This document shows positions 5,737 to 14,964 of a stretch of 49,686 bases of DNA, in pieces. The DNA is from Prevotella sp. Its GTDB lineage: Bacteria; Bacteroidota; Bacteroidia; Bacteroidales; Bacteroidaceae. Position 1 is the first letter of the stretch, and each line of letters begins with the position of its first letter. Where the stretch lies: the NCBI GenBank assembly GCA_017627765.1, contig JAGAGD010000047.1, positions 1-49,686 on the forward strand, read 5' to 3'. The notes below the pieces were generated by a model. That model searched no databases. It was given only the letters and a program-made list of their open reading frames with translations, and was not told the origin of the DNA. The position numbers were made by a program, and so were the translations under genes.

Positions 5737-7704
5737 ATGGATGAATCGAAATATAAATTGCTAAGCCACATAAAATATCCTTCTGACTTGCGCAAACTGA
5801 AAGTTGAACAACTGCCAAAGCTGTGCAAGGAACTGAGAAGGGACATAATAGAGGAACTGTCTGTCAATCCAGGACACTTGGCTTCAAGTCTTGGCGCTAT
5901 AGAACTGACTGTAGCCTTGCATTATGTCTACAACACTCCCGACGACAGAATTGTATGGGATGTGGGACATCAGGCTTACGGACACAAGATACTGACAGGA
6001 CGTGCAGACAATTTCTGCACCAACAGAAAACTGAACGGACTGCGCCCTTTCCCTTCGCCAGAAGAAAGCGAATACGACACTTTCACCTGCGGCCATGCGT
6101 CGAACAGCATATCTGCAGCACTCGGAATGTCGGTAGCTGCCGAGCTGCAATGCAAAGAGAAGACACAAAACACAGAGAAGAAGGAGAACGAGAAGGAAAC
6201 CGAACAGGAGAAACGCCATGTAGTTGCTGTGATTGGCGACGGAGCAATGAGCGGCGGACTTGCCTTTGAAGGGCTCAACAATGTCTCTTCAACGCCAAAC
6301 GACATTCTCATTATTCTCAACGACAACAACATGAGCATCGACAGGTCGGTGGGCGGAATGAAGCAATACCTTCTGTGTCTCAACACCAACGAGACCTACA
6401 ACAACATAAGATTTCGTGTGTCGCAATGGATGAAACGACACGGAATGCTTGACGAGGCACGCAGAAAAGGACTCATACGACTTAACAATGCACTGAAGTC
6501 TGCCATAAGCCATCAGCAGAACATCTTTGAAGGAATGAATATCCGCTACTTCGGCCCATTCAACGGACATGATGTTGTTGAACTTGTAAGGCTGTTGCGC
6601 CAACTGAAACGCATGAGCGGACCTAAATTGTTGCACCTGCATACCGTGAAAGGCAAAGGATATAAACCAGCAGAACACGAGCAGACTGTTTGGCACGCAC
6701 CAGGAAAGTTCGATGCCGAGACTGGTAAACGTCAGCAGACAAGTTCTGTGGGCAAGCCTCTGAAATATCAAGATGTCTTCGGACACACCATATTAGAACT
6801 GGCAAAATCTAATCCTCGAATAGTGGGAATAACTCCTGCCATGCCTACAGGCTGTTCGCTAAACATAATGATGGACGAAATGCCTGAGCGCACTTTCGAT
6901 GTAGGAATAGCCGAAGGACATGCCGTAACGTTTAGCGCAGGACTTGCAAAAGAAGGTATGCAGCCTTTCTGCAACATATACAGTGCTTTCTCGCAGCGTG
7001 CCTACGACAACATAATCCACGATGCTGCCATCAGCCGATTGCCAGTAGTGATATGTCTTGACCGCGCAGGACTTGTTGGAGAGGATGGTCCTACTCATCA
7101 TGGAGCCTTCGACCTTGCTTTCCTCAGACCTATTCCACATCTGACTATTGCTTCGCCAATGGATGAACACGAACTGCGCAGGCTTATGTTTACAGCCCAA
7201 CTGCCCGACAAGGGTACTTTCGTCATAAGGTATCCTCGCGGATGTGGCGAACTTGTAGACTGGCGGTGTCCTCTCGAAAGAGTTGAAGTGGGAAAAGGAA
7301 GACGAATGCACGACGGCAGCGATGTGGCTATTTTGTCAATCGGTCCTATAGGAAACGAAGTTACTCACCTAATTGAAGAAGGCGTAGCTACAACAGACGG
7401 GAACCGACAAATATCTATAGCCCACTACGATATGCGCTTCCTCAAGCCTATTGATGAAGACATACTGAAAGAGGTTGCTTCGAGATTTGACAAAATAATT
7501 ACGATAGAAGATGGTGTCAGAAATGGCGGACTTGGCTCTGCTGTGGTTGAATGGATGGCAGACCATGACTATGCTAAGCGCATAAAGCGACTCGGACTGC
7601 CCGACGAATTTGTTGAACACGGAACAGTTCCTGAGCTTCGACACATTGTAGGAATAGACAAGGACGGAATAAGAAAGGCAATACTTGAGTTAATTGAGAA
7701 TTGA
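5737..7704 (+). CDS. dxs: 1-deoxy-D-xylulose-5-phosphate synthase
   Basis: 655 residues. This thiamine-diphosphate enzyme condenses pyruvate and glyceraldehyde 3-phosphate in the first step of the MEP isoprenoid pathway. [10 protein letters not shown] (44-53) holds the conserved His, GDG (167-169) starts the ThDP motif GDGAMSGG...NDNNMS, and the pyrimidine-binding half follows from about 340 with GIAEGHAV holding the catalytic Glu. The C-terminal transketolase domain is complete. An odd feature is a highly charged Lys/Glu/Gln insertion at about 139-160, just before [10 protein letters not shown], which makes the protein longer than the usual 620-640 residues. The TGA stop lies in the first bases of an R4 repeat. 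Confidence 0.96.
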   Translation: MDESKYKLLSHIKYPSDLRKLKVEQLPKLCKELRRDIIEELSVNPGHLASSLGAIELTVALHYVYNTPDDRIVWDVGHQAYGHKILTGRADNFCTNRKLNGLRPFPSPEESEYDTFTCGHASNSISAALGMSVAAELQCKEKTQNTEKKENEKETEQEKRHVVAVIGDGAMSGGLAFEGLNNVSSTPNDILIILNDNNMSIDRSVGGMKQYLLCLNTNETYNNIRFRVSQWMKRHGMLDEARRKGLIRLNNALKSAISHQQNIFEGMNIRYFGPFNGHDVVELVRLLRQLKRMSGPKLLHLHTVKGKGYKPAEHEQTVWHAPGKFDAETGKRQQTSSVGKPLKYQDVFGHTILELAKSNPRIVGITPAMPTGCSLNIMMDEMPERTFDVGIAEGHAVTFSAGLAKEGMQPFCNIYSAFSQRAYDNIIHDAAISRLPVVICLDRAGLVGEDGPTHHGAFDLAFLRPIPHLTIASPMDEHELRRLMFTAQLPDKGTFVIRYPRGCGELVDWRCPLERVEVGKGRRMHDGSDVAILSIGPIGNEVTHLIEEGVATTDGNRQISIAHYDMRFLKPIDEDILKEVASRFDKIITIEDGVRNGGLGSAVVEWMADHDYAKRIKRLGLPDEFVEHGTVPELRHIVGIDKDGIRKAILELIEN

Positions 7705-7770
7705 CAATTACTTTCTCTCTCGAACTAAGGTTCTCTAACAATGACCTTTGGTTGACAATTGAGGATTACC
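7693..7770 (+). repeat. R4 element, copy 1
   Basis: TTGACAATTACTTTCTCTCTC followed by CTCGAAC-TAAGGTT-CTCTAAC and a GACCTTTGGTTGACAATT tail. It matches the copies at 10638-10725 and 39941-40001 apart from scattered changes; the second heptamer is degenerate here. It includes the dxs stop codon. Confidence 0.8.
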
Positions 7771-7811
7771 TTGTCTAAAAGAAAAGAACAATCATAAAAC
7801 ACTATACATAG

Positions 7812-9158
7812 ATGAAGATTATTATTGCTGGTGCATACGATATTGGAACTCATCTGGCTAAGTTGCTTTCCCGAAACAATCAGGACATTGTGCTGATTGA
7901 TGAAGACGAGGAGCGTTTGGCTAATGTTAGTACCGACTATGACTTGATGACGATTAACGAATCGCCATCAAATATCAGGACTCTGAAAGATGCAGGTACG
8001 CACAAGGCTGACTTGTTTATTGCCGTAACTCCCGATGAGAATCTGAACATGAACAGTTGTATCATTGCTCATGCCCTCGGAGCAAAGCGAACCGTAGCAC
8101 GCATTGACAATTATGAGCTAATAAGCCCTGAGCATCAGAATTTCTTCAAGAACTTAGGCATAGACTCTCTCATCTATCCAGAGATGCTTGCTGCTATCAA
8201 CATAATCAACGGCATGAAGATGTCGTGGGTAAGACAACGCTGGGATATCATTGATGGCGCGCTCGTAATGCTTGGAATAAAACTGCACGAGACTTGCGAA
8301 ATACTTGACAGACCTCTGAGAGAAGTCTGTGGACCTGAAGAACCTTATCACATTGTAGCCATTAAGCGCAAAGGCGAAACCATCATTCCTGGCGGTAACG
8401 ACCAGTTGAAACAATATGACCTAGTCTACTTCATGACTACAAAGAATTTCATACCCTACATTCGTCGCATCGTAGGCAAGGAACACTATGTTGACGTGAA
8501 GAACGTAATGATAATGGGTGGTGGAAGAACTGCGGTAAGGGCAGTCAAGATGCTGCCTGAATACATGGAAGCAAAGATTATAGAGGTTGATGCACATCGC
8601 TGCGAATATCTTAATAATGTAGTTGACACCGACCATGTTATGGTGATTAACGGCGACGGCCGCGACCTTTCTCTTCTCGTTGAGGAGAGCATAAAGAACA
8701 CACAAGCCTTTGTTGCCACAACAGGCAGCACAGAGACTAATATCCTTGCCTGCCTTGCTGCAAAGCGACTTGGAGTGAGAAAGACTGTGGCTATGGTGGA
8801 GAATCTTGACTATGTGAGCATGGCTGAGAGTTTAGACATTGGAACAATCGTAAACAAGAAAGCACTTGCTGCAAGCCATATCTACCAGATGATGCTTGAT
8901 GCCGACGTTCAGAACATACGCTTCCTGATGAATGCCAATGCCGACGTTGTTGAGTTCGCAGCACAAGAGGGTTCTAAGGTTACCCGCAAGAAGGTGCACG
9001 AACTGAATCTTCCAAAGGGAGCAACAATAGGAGGACTTGTCCGTCATGGCGTAGGACATCTTGTTTCGGGAGGCACGCAGATTGAGACAGGCGACACGGT
9101 TGTTGTCTATTGCCATGAAGTAAACCTGAAGAAACTAGAAACCTTCTTCAGAAAATAA
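7812..9158 (+). CDS. trkA: Trk potassium uptake regulator TrkA
   Basis: 448 residues in two tandem halves, each a Rossmann-type RCK-N domain followed by an RCK-C domain. The first nucleotide-binding loop reads IAGAYDIGTHLA (the usual GAGxVG is changed to GAYDIG, which I believe is common in this phylum), the second IMGGGRTAVRAV at about 234-245. The ATP/NAD-binding gating subunit sits on the cytoplasmic face of the TrkH channel and controls potassium import. trkH follows after 18 bases, so the two are co-expressed. R4 repeats stand just before trkA and just after trkH. Confidence 0.95.
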   Translation: MKIIIAGAYDIGTHLAKLLSRNNQDIVLIDEDEERLANVSTDYDLMTINESPSNIRTLKDAGTHKADLFIAVTPDENLNMNSCIIAHALGAKRTVARIDNYELISPEHQNFFKNLGIDSLIYPEMLAAINIINGMKMSWVRQRWDIIDGALVMLGIKLHETCEILDRPLREVCGPEEPYHIVAIKRKGETIIPGGNDQLKQYDLVYFMTTKNFIPYIRRIVGKEHYVDVKNVMIMGGGRTAVRAVKMLPEYMEAKIIEVDAHRCEYLNNVVDTDHVMVINGDGRDLSLLVEESIKNTQAFVATTGSTETNILACLAAKRLGVRKTVAMVENLDYVSMAESLDIGTIVNKKALAASHIYQMMLDADVQNIRFLMNANADVVEFAAQEGSKVTRKKVHELNLPKGATIGGLVRHGVGHLVSGGTQIETGDTVVVYCHEVNLKKLETFFRK

Positions 9159-9176
9159 CATATACACAATTAAGAA

Positions 9177-10634
9177 ATGATTAACTTCCGACTGATATAC
9201 AAGGTACTTGGACAGTTGCTTTTGCTTGAAGCCTCATTCATGATTCTATGTCTTATTATGGCTATCTACTACCAGCAAGACGACATTCTGGCATTTGCAA
9301 TTTCCATAATGCTTACTATTATCAGCGCATATACTCTGAAATATCTTGGTCGCGATGCAGAAAACAGCATGGGACGTCGCGATGCTTATCTTGTAGTCAC
9401 ACTGGCTTGGACGGTGTTCAGTCTTTTTGGAACATTGCCATATATGATAGGTGGCTACATCAACAATCCAACAGATGCTTTTTTCGAATCAATGTCTGGT
9501 TTCACTACAACTGGTGCAACCATATTAGACGATGTTGAAGTGCTACCACACGGCATTCTCTTCTGGCGGTCTTTGTCGCAATGGATTGGCGGTTTGGGAA
9601 TTGTGTTCTTCACTATTGCCATCCTTCCAGGGCTTGTTGGAGGAAATGTAAGGGTATTTGCAGCCGAAGCTACTGGTCCGCTGAGGGCAAGAATGCACCC
9701 ACGACTAAGCACTACAGCCAAATGGATATGGAGCATATACATTCTTCTGACAGCATTATGCTTCGGTGCTTTTTGGGCAGGAGGCATGAGTCTTTTCGAC
9801 AGCATCAACTATTCAATGACGACAACTGCTACAGGCGGATTCTCACCTCACAACGACAGTGTTGTCTACTTCCACTCATCAATTCTTGAATACACAAGCA
9901 TTCTATTCCAGTTTCTTAGCGGCATAAACTTCACTGTGCTGTATCTTGCAATTTTCAAGTTTAAGTTCCGTCAGTTAACCAAGAGCTCTGAACTGAAATT
10001 CTACATTACGATAGTACTGGTTTGTACCGCTATAATAATGTATCTGCTTATTACCCGCAACGGCTACGACATTGAGCACGCATTGAGAAGTTCGCTATTC
10101 CAGGTTGTATCATTCATAACCACTACAGGGCTTTTCAGCGACGATGCAGGAAAATGGCCACATCTAACTTGGGTAATCTTAGGATTTCTTATGTTTTGCG
10201 GAGCCTGTGCAGGTTCTACGAGTGGTGGCTTCAAGTGCGCACGAGGCGTAATGATACTAAAGGTTGTGCGCAATGAGTTTAAGCGAATACTCCACCCCAA
10301 GGCAGTGCTGCCTGTAAAGATTAACGGTCAGAGCATACCTCAGTCTTCAATTCTGACAATGATGGCATTCTTTGCTATCTTCATCCTTGCAGGACTCTGC
10401 ACAGCCACAATCATGATTGCTTTCGGAATAGACAACACCAATGCCATAACCATATCGCTAAGCTGCATGAGCAACGTCGGTCCATCACTCGGAACAGAAA
10501 TTGGTCCTGTAATGTCGTGGAGCACACTGCCAATGAGTGTCAAGTGGCTTTGTTCGCTATTGATGCTCATGGGCCGTCTTGAGATTTTCAGCGTGATAGT
10601 GCTTTTCACTCCGTCATTCTGGAAAGACAATTAA
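9177..10634 (+). CDS. trkH: Trk potassium transporter, membrane subunit TrkH
   Basis: 485 residues with about ten hydrophobic segments. The four selectivity-filter P-loops are recognisable: SGFTTTGATI near 110-119, TTTATGGFSPHN near 215, the SFITTTGLFS loop near 312, and MSNVGPSLG near 430. STSGGFKCAR (about 348-357) is the conserved intramembrane stretch. Forms the potassium-conducting inner-membrane channel gated by TrkA. Second gene of the trkAH pair, followed immediately by an R4 repeat. Confidence 0.95.
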   Translation: MINFRLIYKVLGQLLLLEASFMILCLIMAIYYQQDDILAFAISIMLTIISAYTLKYLGRDAENSMGRRDAYLVVTLAWTVFSLFGTLPYMIGGYINNPTDAFFESMSGFTTTGATILDDVEVLPHGILFWRSLSQWIGGLGIVFFTIAILPGLVGGNVRVFAAEATGPLRARMHPRLSTTAKWIWSIYILLTALCFGAFWAGGMSLFDSINYSMTTTATGGFSPHNDSVVYFHSSILEYTSILFQFLSGINFTVLYLAIFKFKFRQLTKSSELKFYITIVLVCTAIIMYLLITRNGYDIEHALRSSLFQVVSFITTTGLFSDDAGKWPHLTWVILGFLMFCGACAGSTSGGFKCARGVMILKVVRNEFKRILHPKAVLPVKINGQSIPQSSILTMMAFFAIFILAGLCTATIMIAFGIDNTNAITISLSCMSNVGPSLGTEIGPVMSWSTLPMSVKWLCSLLMLMGRLEIFSVIVLFTPSFWKDN

Positions 10635-10637
10635 TTT

Positions 10638-10725
10638 AATTGACAAATGACAATTGATAATTACTTTCCCTCTCGAACTAATGTTCTCGAACAGTGATCT
10701 TCGGTTGAGAATTGAAAATTATCAA
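10638..10725 (+). repeat. R4 element, copy 2
   Basis: Contains ACTTTCCCTCTCGAAC, then CTCGAAC-TAATGTT-CTCGAAC (two identical heptamers with starts 14 bp apart) and CAGTGATCTTCGGTTGA. Begins four bases after the trkH stop. Confidence 0.85.
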
Positions 10726-10761
10726 GAACTAAAAAACTTATAAACCCATAAAACCACAACC

Positions 10762-11913
10762 ATGAAAATGAACCTAACCGCAAGAAGATTAACAGCCATT
10801 GCCGTTATCATCTTTTCGTTCATCAATATAAACTCGCAAACACAACAGAAACGTTTGCCTTCTACACAATTTGCTGACAAACACATCTTCTGCCAGTCTG
10901 GTGACAACTATACTGAAGTAAGCTACCACATTGAGATGCCTAACGACAGCGAATGGCAACCTATAGTACTGAAAAAAGTTTTCGACAATGCAGCAAGCAA
11001 TCTCGAACAGAGCATAGAACGATTTGTAAGCAACTATGGCACACCTGTTGAGACCTTGCCTTATACCCACAAGAACCATACTCCCGTAGAGGCTGTTACT
11101 TGCACAATAGAAGACTATACTGGCGACTTCATCACCTTCTTTATATATAAGGAACATATACCTTCTACCATTTCTATGAAGCCGACAACGCAAGAGACTT
11201 CTTTTGTCACTCTCGACCTAAACCGAAACTGCCTGCTCACCAAGAGCAATGTATTCGACATGAAGAAATGCAAAGGAGCAAAGGCTATGCAAGAACTGCG
11301 CAGCCGCTTCACTGTTAACGACCAGTTTGCTGCAGCATTCAATTCTTTCGACGTAGCTAAGTTTGAGGGGAGCCTTGCTATTACCGATGGGCACTTCCTT
11401 ACACTTATGTTTACCGACAAAGAAGACAACAGCAAGTCGTATAATGCAACGGCTAATATCTACGACATTTTCAACTTCCTCTCGGCTGACATGAAGCGCT
11501 ATCATCCAGAAAATGGGACAGCTCCAGAAGCAAAGAAACAAAAGAACAGCGAGAACAGCACAAGCAATGCTACTCCACAAACTTCGGGAGAACGCATAAC
11601 GGAAGTACCCGACAAGATGCCTGAGTTTGGCGGAAACATCAACCAGTGGCTGTCGATTAACCTGCGCTATCCCGACATTGATGAGCAACTCAATGTAGAA
11701 GGAAAATGCGTGGTGCAGTTTGTCGTGGAAGTAGACGGCAGCATCAGCAATGTAAACATTGTAAAACACGTATCGCCTACCATTGACAGAGAATCGGCTC
11801 GCGTGGTGATGAATATGCCTCGATGGATTCCAGGAACAGTTGACGGCAAACCTACCCGATGCAGATTTGTTCTGCCTATCAACTTCAAACTGCAAGAACA
11901 AGTACAAGAATAA
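10762..11913 (+). CDS. Exported protein with C-terminal TonB domain
   Basis: 383 residues. An N-terminal signal (about 9-26, ending near INSQTQ) is followed by a roughly 220-residue region I do not recognise, a low-complexity Lys/Asn/Ser linker (about 250-275), and a TonB C-terminal domain from about 283 (MPEFGGNINQWL, YPDIDEQLNVEGKCVVQFVVE, RWIPGTVDGKPTRCRF). In TonB proteins this domain contacts outer-membrane receptors, but here there is no Pro-rich periplasmic spanner and the signal looks cleavable, so energy transduction is doubtful. Many Bacteroidetes exported proteins carry isolated TonB-C domains of unclear function. manA starts 21 bases downstream, suggesting one transcript. Confidence 0.8.
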   Translation: MKMNLTARRLTAIAVIIFSFININSQTQQKRLPSTQFADKHIFCQSGDNYTEVSYHIEMPNDSEWQPIVLKKVFDNAASNLEQSIERFVSNYGTPVETLPYTHKNHTPVEAVTCTIEDYTGDFITFFIYKEHIPSTISMKPTTQETSFVTLDLNRNCLLTKSNVFDMKKCKGAKAMQELRSRFTVNDQFAAAFNSFDVAKFEGSLAITDGHFLTLMFTDKEDNSKSYNATANIYDIFNFLSADMKRYHPENGTAPEAKKQKNSENSTSNATPQTSGERITEVPDKMPEFGGNINQWLSINLRYPDIDEQLNVEGKCVVQFVVEVDGSISNVNIVKHVSPTIDRESARVVMNMPRWIPGTVDGKPTRCRFVLPINFKLQEQVQE

Positions 11914-11934
11914 CGAAAAGAAAGGAGAAAGACT

Positions 11935-12897
11935 ATGCAACCATTAACATTCGAACCTCTGCTTAAGTCTACGATATGGGGTGGAGAAAAAATAATTCCA
12001 TTTAAGAACCTGAATATAGAACAGCCACAAGTCGGCGAAAGTTGGGAGATTTCGGGAGTTGAAAACAACGAAACCGTTGTTGCTTCTGGTGATTACAAAG
12101 GACAAACTCTCAACGAAGTGCTGAGCAAAGAGAAAGAAAGACTTGTAGGAACAGATAACTATAAACGTTTCGGCAATGAGTTTCCACTGCTCATAAAGTT
12201 TATTGATGCATGCCAAGACCTTTCAATTCAGGTCCACCCTACCGACGAGATTGCACACCGTCAGGGCAAAAGTCGCGGAAAAACTGAGATGTGGTACATA
12301 ATGAAAAGCGACAAAGGCGCACATCTGCGCAGCGGACTTAAAAAGAAAATTACGCCAGAAGAATACAAAGCTATGGTGGAGAATGATACCATCTGCGATG
12401 CCATTGCCGACTATGAGGTAAGCGAGGGCGACTGTTTCTTCCTGCCTGCTGGCCGCATACACTCAATAGGCACAGGCTGTTTCCTTGCAGAGATTCAGCA
12501 GACAAGCGACGTTACCTACCGTATCTACGACTTCAAACGCCGCGACAAAGACGGGAACCTGCGCGAACTGCATACAGAACTGGCTGCTGAATCTATTGAC
12601 TACAGCGTAGAGAACGACTATCAGACTCATTATGTTCCAAAGAAAAACGAAGGAGTGGGACTGGTCAGCTGCCCTTATTTCTCAACAGCCGTCTACGACT
12701 TGACAGAACCAATGACGCTCGACTATAGCGAACTTGACTCTTTCGTGATTCTTATAGGACTTGAAGGCGAAGCCGTTCTAACCGACGATGAGGGCAACAA
12801 GACAAGGCTATGTGGTGGTCAGACAGTCCTCTTCCCTGCAACTACCAAGACTATACAAATAGACGGCACAATAAAAATGCTTGAAACCTATGTGTAG
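11935..12897 (+). CDS. manA: Mannose-6-phosphate isomerase, class I
   Basis: 320 residues of the cupin-fold zinc isomerase that interconverts mannose 6-phosphate and fructose 6-phosphate, feeding mannose into glycolysis or supplying GDP-mannose synthesis. The zinc ligands are all visible: Gln99 and His101 in SIQVHP, Glu118 in GKTEMWY, and His176 in LPAGRIHSIG. LKSTIWGGEKI near the start is the typical opening of the short bacterial form. A second cupin barrel forms the C-terminal part. Follows the TonB-C gene by 21 bases and ends before a strong terminator. Confidence 0.94.
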   Translation: MQPLTFEPLLKSTIWGGEKIIPFKNLNIEQPQVGESWEISGVENNETVVASGDYKGQTLNEVLSKEKERLVGTDNYKRFGNEFPLLIKFIDACQDLSIQVHPTDEIAHRQGKSRGKTEMWYIMKSDKGAHLRSGLKKKITPEEYKAMVENDTICDAIADYEVSEGDCFFLPAGRIHSIGTGCFLAEIQQTSDVTYRIYDFKRRDKDGNLRELHTELAAESIDYSVENDYQTHYVPKKNEGVGLVSCPYFSTAVYDLTEPMTLDYSELDSFVILIGLEGEAVLTDDEGNKTRLCGGQTVLFPATTKTIQIDGTIKMLETYV

Positions 12898-12960
12898 TTG
12901 CATGCAAAGCGGAGCATGGAAACATAATTGTTTCAGATAAAGATATTTCATTTTAGCATA

Positions 12961-13018
12961 AAGAAGGCAGATGAAGCCCACCAATACTGGTTTACCTTCA
13001 TCTGCCTTCTTTATTTTT
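12961..13018 (+). terminator. Terminator of manA
   Basis: AAGAAGGCAGATGAAG (12961-12976) and CTTCATCTGCCTTCTT (12996-13011) form a perfect 16-bp stem followed by TATTTTTATTT. Confidence 0.85.
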
Positions 13019-13081
13019 ATTTACAAAGCACTGTCAGCCAATTACAGTAATAAACATACCGCAACTATGCGGAGTTTCAGA

Positions 13082-13474
13082 CTAATGCTTCTTATTCTTC
13101 TTATAATACTGCACTCCCCTCTTTACGTTTTCCTTTACAGCTTTAGATGAGAAGGTGGCACCAGTCACTCCGTCTATCTTTGCTTTAGCCGCCTTGTTCA
13201 CAGGCATGTCAACCCACTTGACGAGCAGGTTCTTCTTTACCTTAGCAAAATATTTAGGAGTTTCATTGTTTGGCAGAGCTTCAACCTTAACAATCTTATT
13301 GTTCTCAATATAGATTTTAAGAGGAGTCTGTCCGTTATATCCCTCCACATCGCGAGCTAGCGATGTGGTATTTATTATGGTCGTCTTGCCCTCGCGTGTC
13401 ATTACATTGCCCGCAGGCATCATAGACATCATAGCTAATACAGCTACTGAGGCTAATAATTTTTTCTTTATCAT
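13082..13474 (-). CDS. Exported FMN-binding domain protein
   Basis: 130 residues: signal peptide (about 1-24) and one FMN-binding domain of the NqrC/RnfG type. DGVTGATFSS at 101-110 matches the flavinylation motif in which ApbE attaches FMN through a phosphodiester to the Thr of TGAT; that would be Thr107. The protein should thus be a small periplasmic or surface flavoprotein carrying electrons. No ApbE gene or membrane electron-transfer partner is in the window. It stands alone between the manA terminator and ddh. Strongly basic tail (YYKKNKKH). Confidence 0.8.
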   Translation of the reverse strand: MIKKKLLASVAVLAMMSMMPAGNVMTREGKTTIINTTSLARDVEGYNGQTPLKIYIENNKIVKVEALPNNETPKYFAKVKKNLLVKWVDMPVNKAAKAKIDGVTGATFSSKAVKENVKRGVQYYKKNKKH

Positions 13475-13728
13475 AGTTTATATTGTTGTATTTTGTTTTG
13501 GTTCATAAACGAATCGAACACCTTGCCATACATTATTATATCTTACAGTTCCAAAGATGCAGGCATTTTGTATTTCAAAAAGTTCAGGAAAAAATCCAAA
13601 TGGCTTGCCTTTTGCATAGAAGATTTCAGCAGCTCGACTAAACTTTATACTTTTTCCGCTTTGATTAGTATATGAGTTAAGTCCTCTAATGCCGTATTAT
13701 TATACTCTAAAACATTATCTGCTGAAAT

Positions 13729-14628
13729 TTACACGAGTTTGCCAATCCATTCATCACGCTCGCCTGGAAGCATATCGATTACAGGAATCTCAACCATTGT
13801 GTAGCAACCTGGCTGCAAACGCATCGACGCACGTGCAACATTTACGAGAACCTGACCCGTAAGTGCAGGATTGTTTATGCTCATGTTGAATTCAAGCCGT
13901 TGGTTCTGAGTCTGACCGCTCACACCTTTGCGTACGAGATTAACTCCATGCCCCATGTCGCGGACATTGTCAACAGAGTCAACCGCATATACATGAGTTT
14001 CGTCGTTAGCAAAATATGGGTCTGCCTTGATTAGTGCCGTAACCTCTTCCAGTTTTGCACCGTCTTCCAGCTCTACATAAACCATTCGGCGATGTATGCC
14101 CTCACCCAGTGGTATTGTAACAGAGAGTGCATTCTTCACGCCCTCCTTAGAGCGCACGCAGACAGAGTGTCCCATAGACATACCAGGTCCGAAATTTGTA
14201 TAACTCAATCCTTTAGGAGCAAGGCTCTCCATGAGTGTGCGCACAACAGAGTCGCTTCCTGGATCCCATCCCGCAGCTATAACGCTCACACGACCATTCT
14301 CCTTGCATATAGGCATGAGATTCTTGCGGTATTCGGGAATAGAAGTGTGAATGTCAAAAGAGTCTACAGTATTTATTCCGAGAGGCAGAATCATGCGGGC
14401 ATATTCCTCGCAAGAACGTGTAGGAGTAGAAAGTATTGCAACATCCACATCTTTCAGTTCTTTAATGTCCTTGACAACCTCGTATGGAGTCAGTTCGAGA
14501 GGTTTATCCTTTGCTCCGTTTCGGCGCACTATCCCCGCAATTTCAAAATCGGGAGCTGCCTCAAGAGCTTGAATAGCATATCGTCCTATATTGCCGTAAC
14601 CAACTACGGCTGCTCTGATTTTCTTCAT
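13729..14628 (-). CDS. ddh: meso-Diaminopimelate D-dehydrogenase
   Basis: 299 residues. AAVVGYGNIGRYA (6-18) is the NADPH-binding loop, followed by the ddh-type signatures STPTRS, NTVDSFDIH and AAGWDPGSDS, and the substrate-domain NFGPGMSMGHSV. The enzyme reductively aminates tetrahydrodipicolinate directly to meso-diaminopimelate, a one-step route to lysine and the peptidoglycan cross-linking residue that bypasses the acylated intermediates. Length is usual for the short bacterial form. Transcribed alone from a good promoter at 14708-14737. Confidence 0.93.
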   Translation of the reverse strand: MKKIRAAVVGYGNIGRYAIQALEAAPDFEIAGIVRRNGAKDKPLELTPYEVVKDIKELKDVDVAILSTPTRSCEEYARMILPLGINTVDSFDIHTSIPEYRKNLMPICKENGRVSVIAAGWDPGSDSVVRTLMESLAPKGLSYTNFGPGMSMGHSVCVRSKEGVKNALSVTIPLGEGIHRRMVYVELEDGAKLEEVTALIKADPYFANDETHVYAVDSVDNVRDMGHGVNLVRKGVSGQTQNQRLEFNMSINNPALTGQVLVNVARASMRLQPGCYTMVEIPVIDMLPGERDEWIGKLV

Positions 14629-14707
14629 AATCTACAATTTTATTTTTACATTTTCAGTCAGCAAATAGTGGTAAACACACTTACATTGTGCCACTTATTT
14701 CAAGATG

Positions 14708-14737
14708 CAAAATTACAACTTTCTTGAATAAAAGCAA
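14708..14737 (-). promoter_or_regulatory. Promoter of ddh
   Basis: Minus strand TAATTTTG (14715-14708), TTG at 14737-14735, spacing 19. Confidence 0.6.
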
Positions 14738-14863
14738 CCATTTTAATAGAAAATCATTATTTTTTATGACAATATTAAACAAATTATGTCAGACTTCTAC
14801 TTAGTAAATAGTAGAACATAGAACAAAAACAACATGAAAACTTATTTTTTCAAGTCCCATTTT

Positions 14864-14893
14864 TTTGATTATCAATTAATTTCCGTAACTTTG
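14864..14893 (+). promoter_or_regulatory. Promoter of the ATPase/DUF4435 pair
   Basis: TTTG at 14864-14867, 18 bases, TAACTTTG at 14886-14893. Leader about 65 bases. Confidence 0.65.
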
Positions 14894-14964
14894 TAACGGA
14901 GTAGAAGCAGTATTGCAGCTGCGCTATACTCTAAACTGTTTATAACCCAAATGAACTGACAATT

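Noticed and set aside
5823-6269. Arg/Cys-rich frame inside dxs
   Set aside because: Out-of-frame shadow of dxs with no start signals; the same applies to most frames overlapping trkA, trkH, recA, glyS, parC and dnaK.
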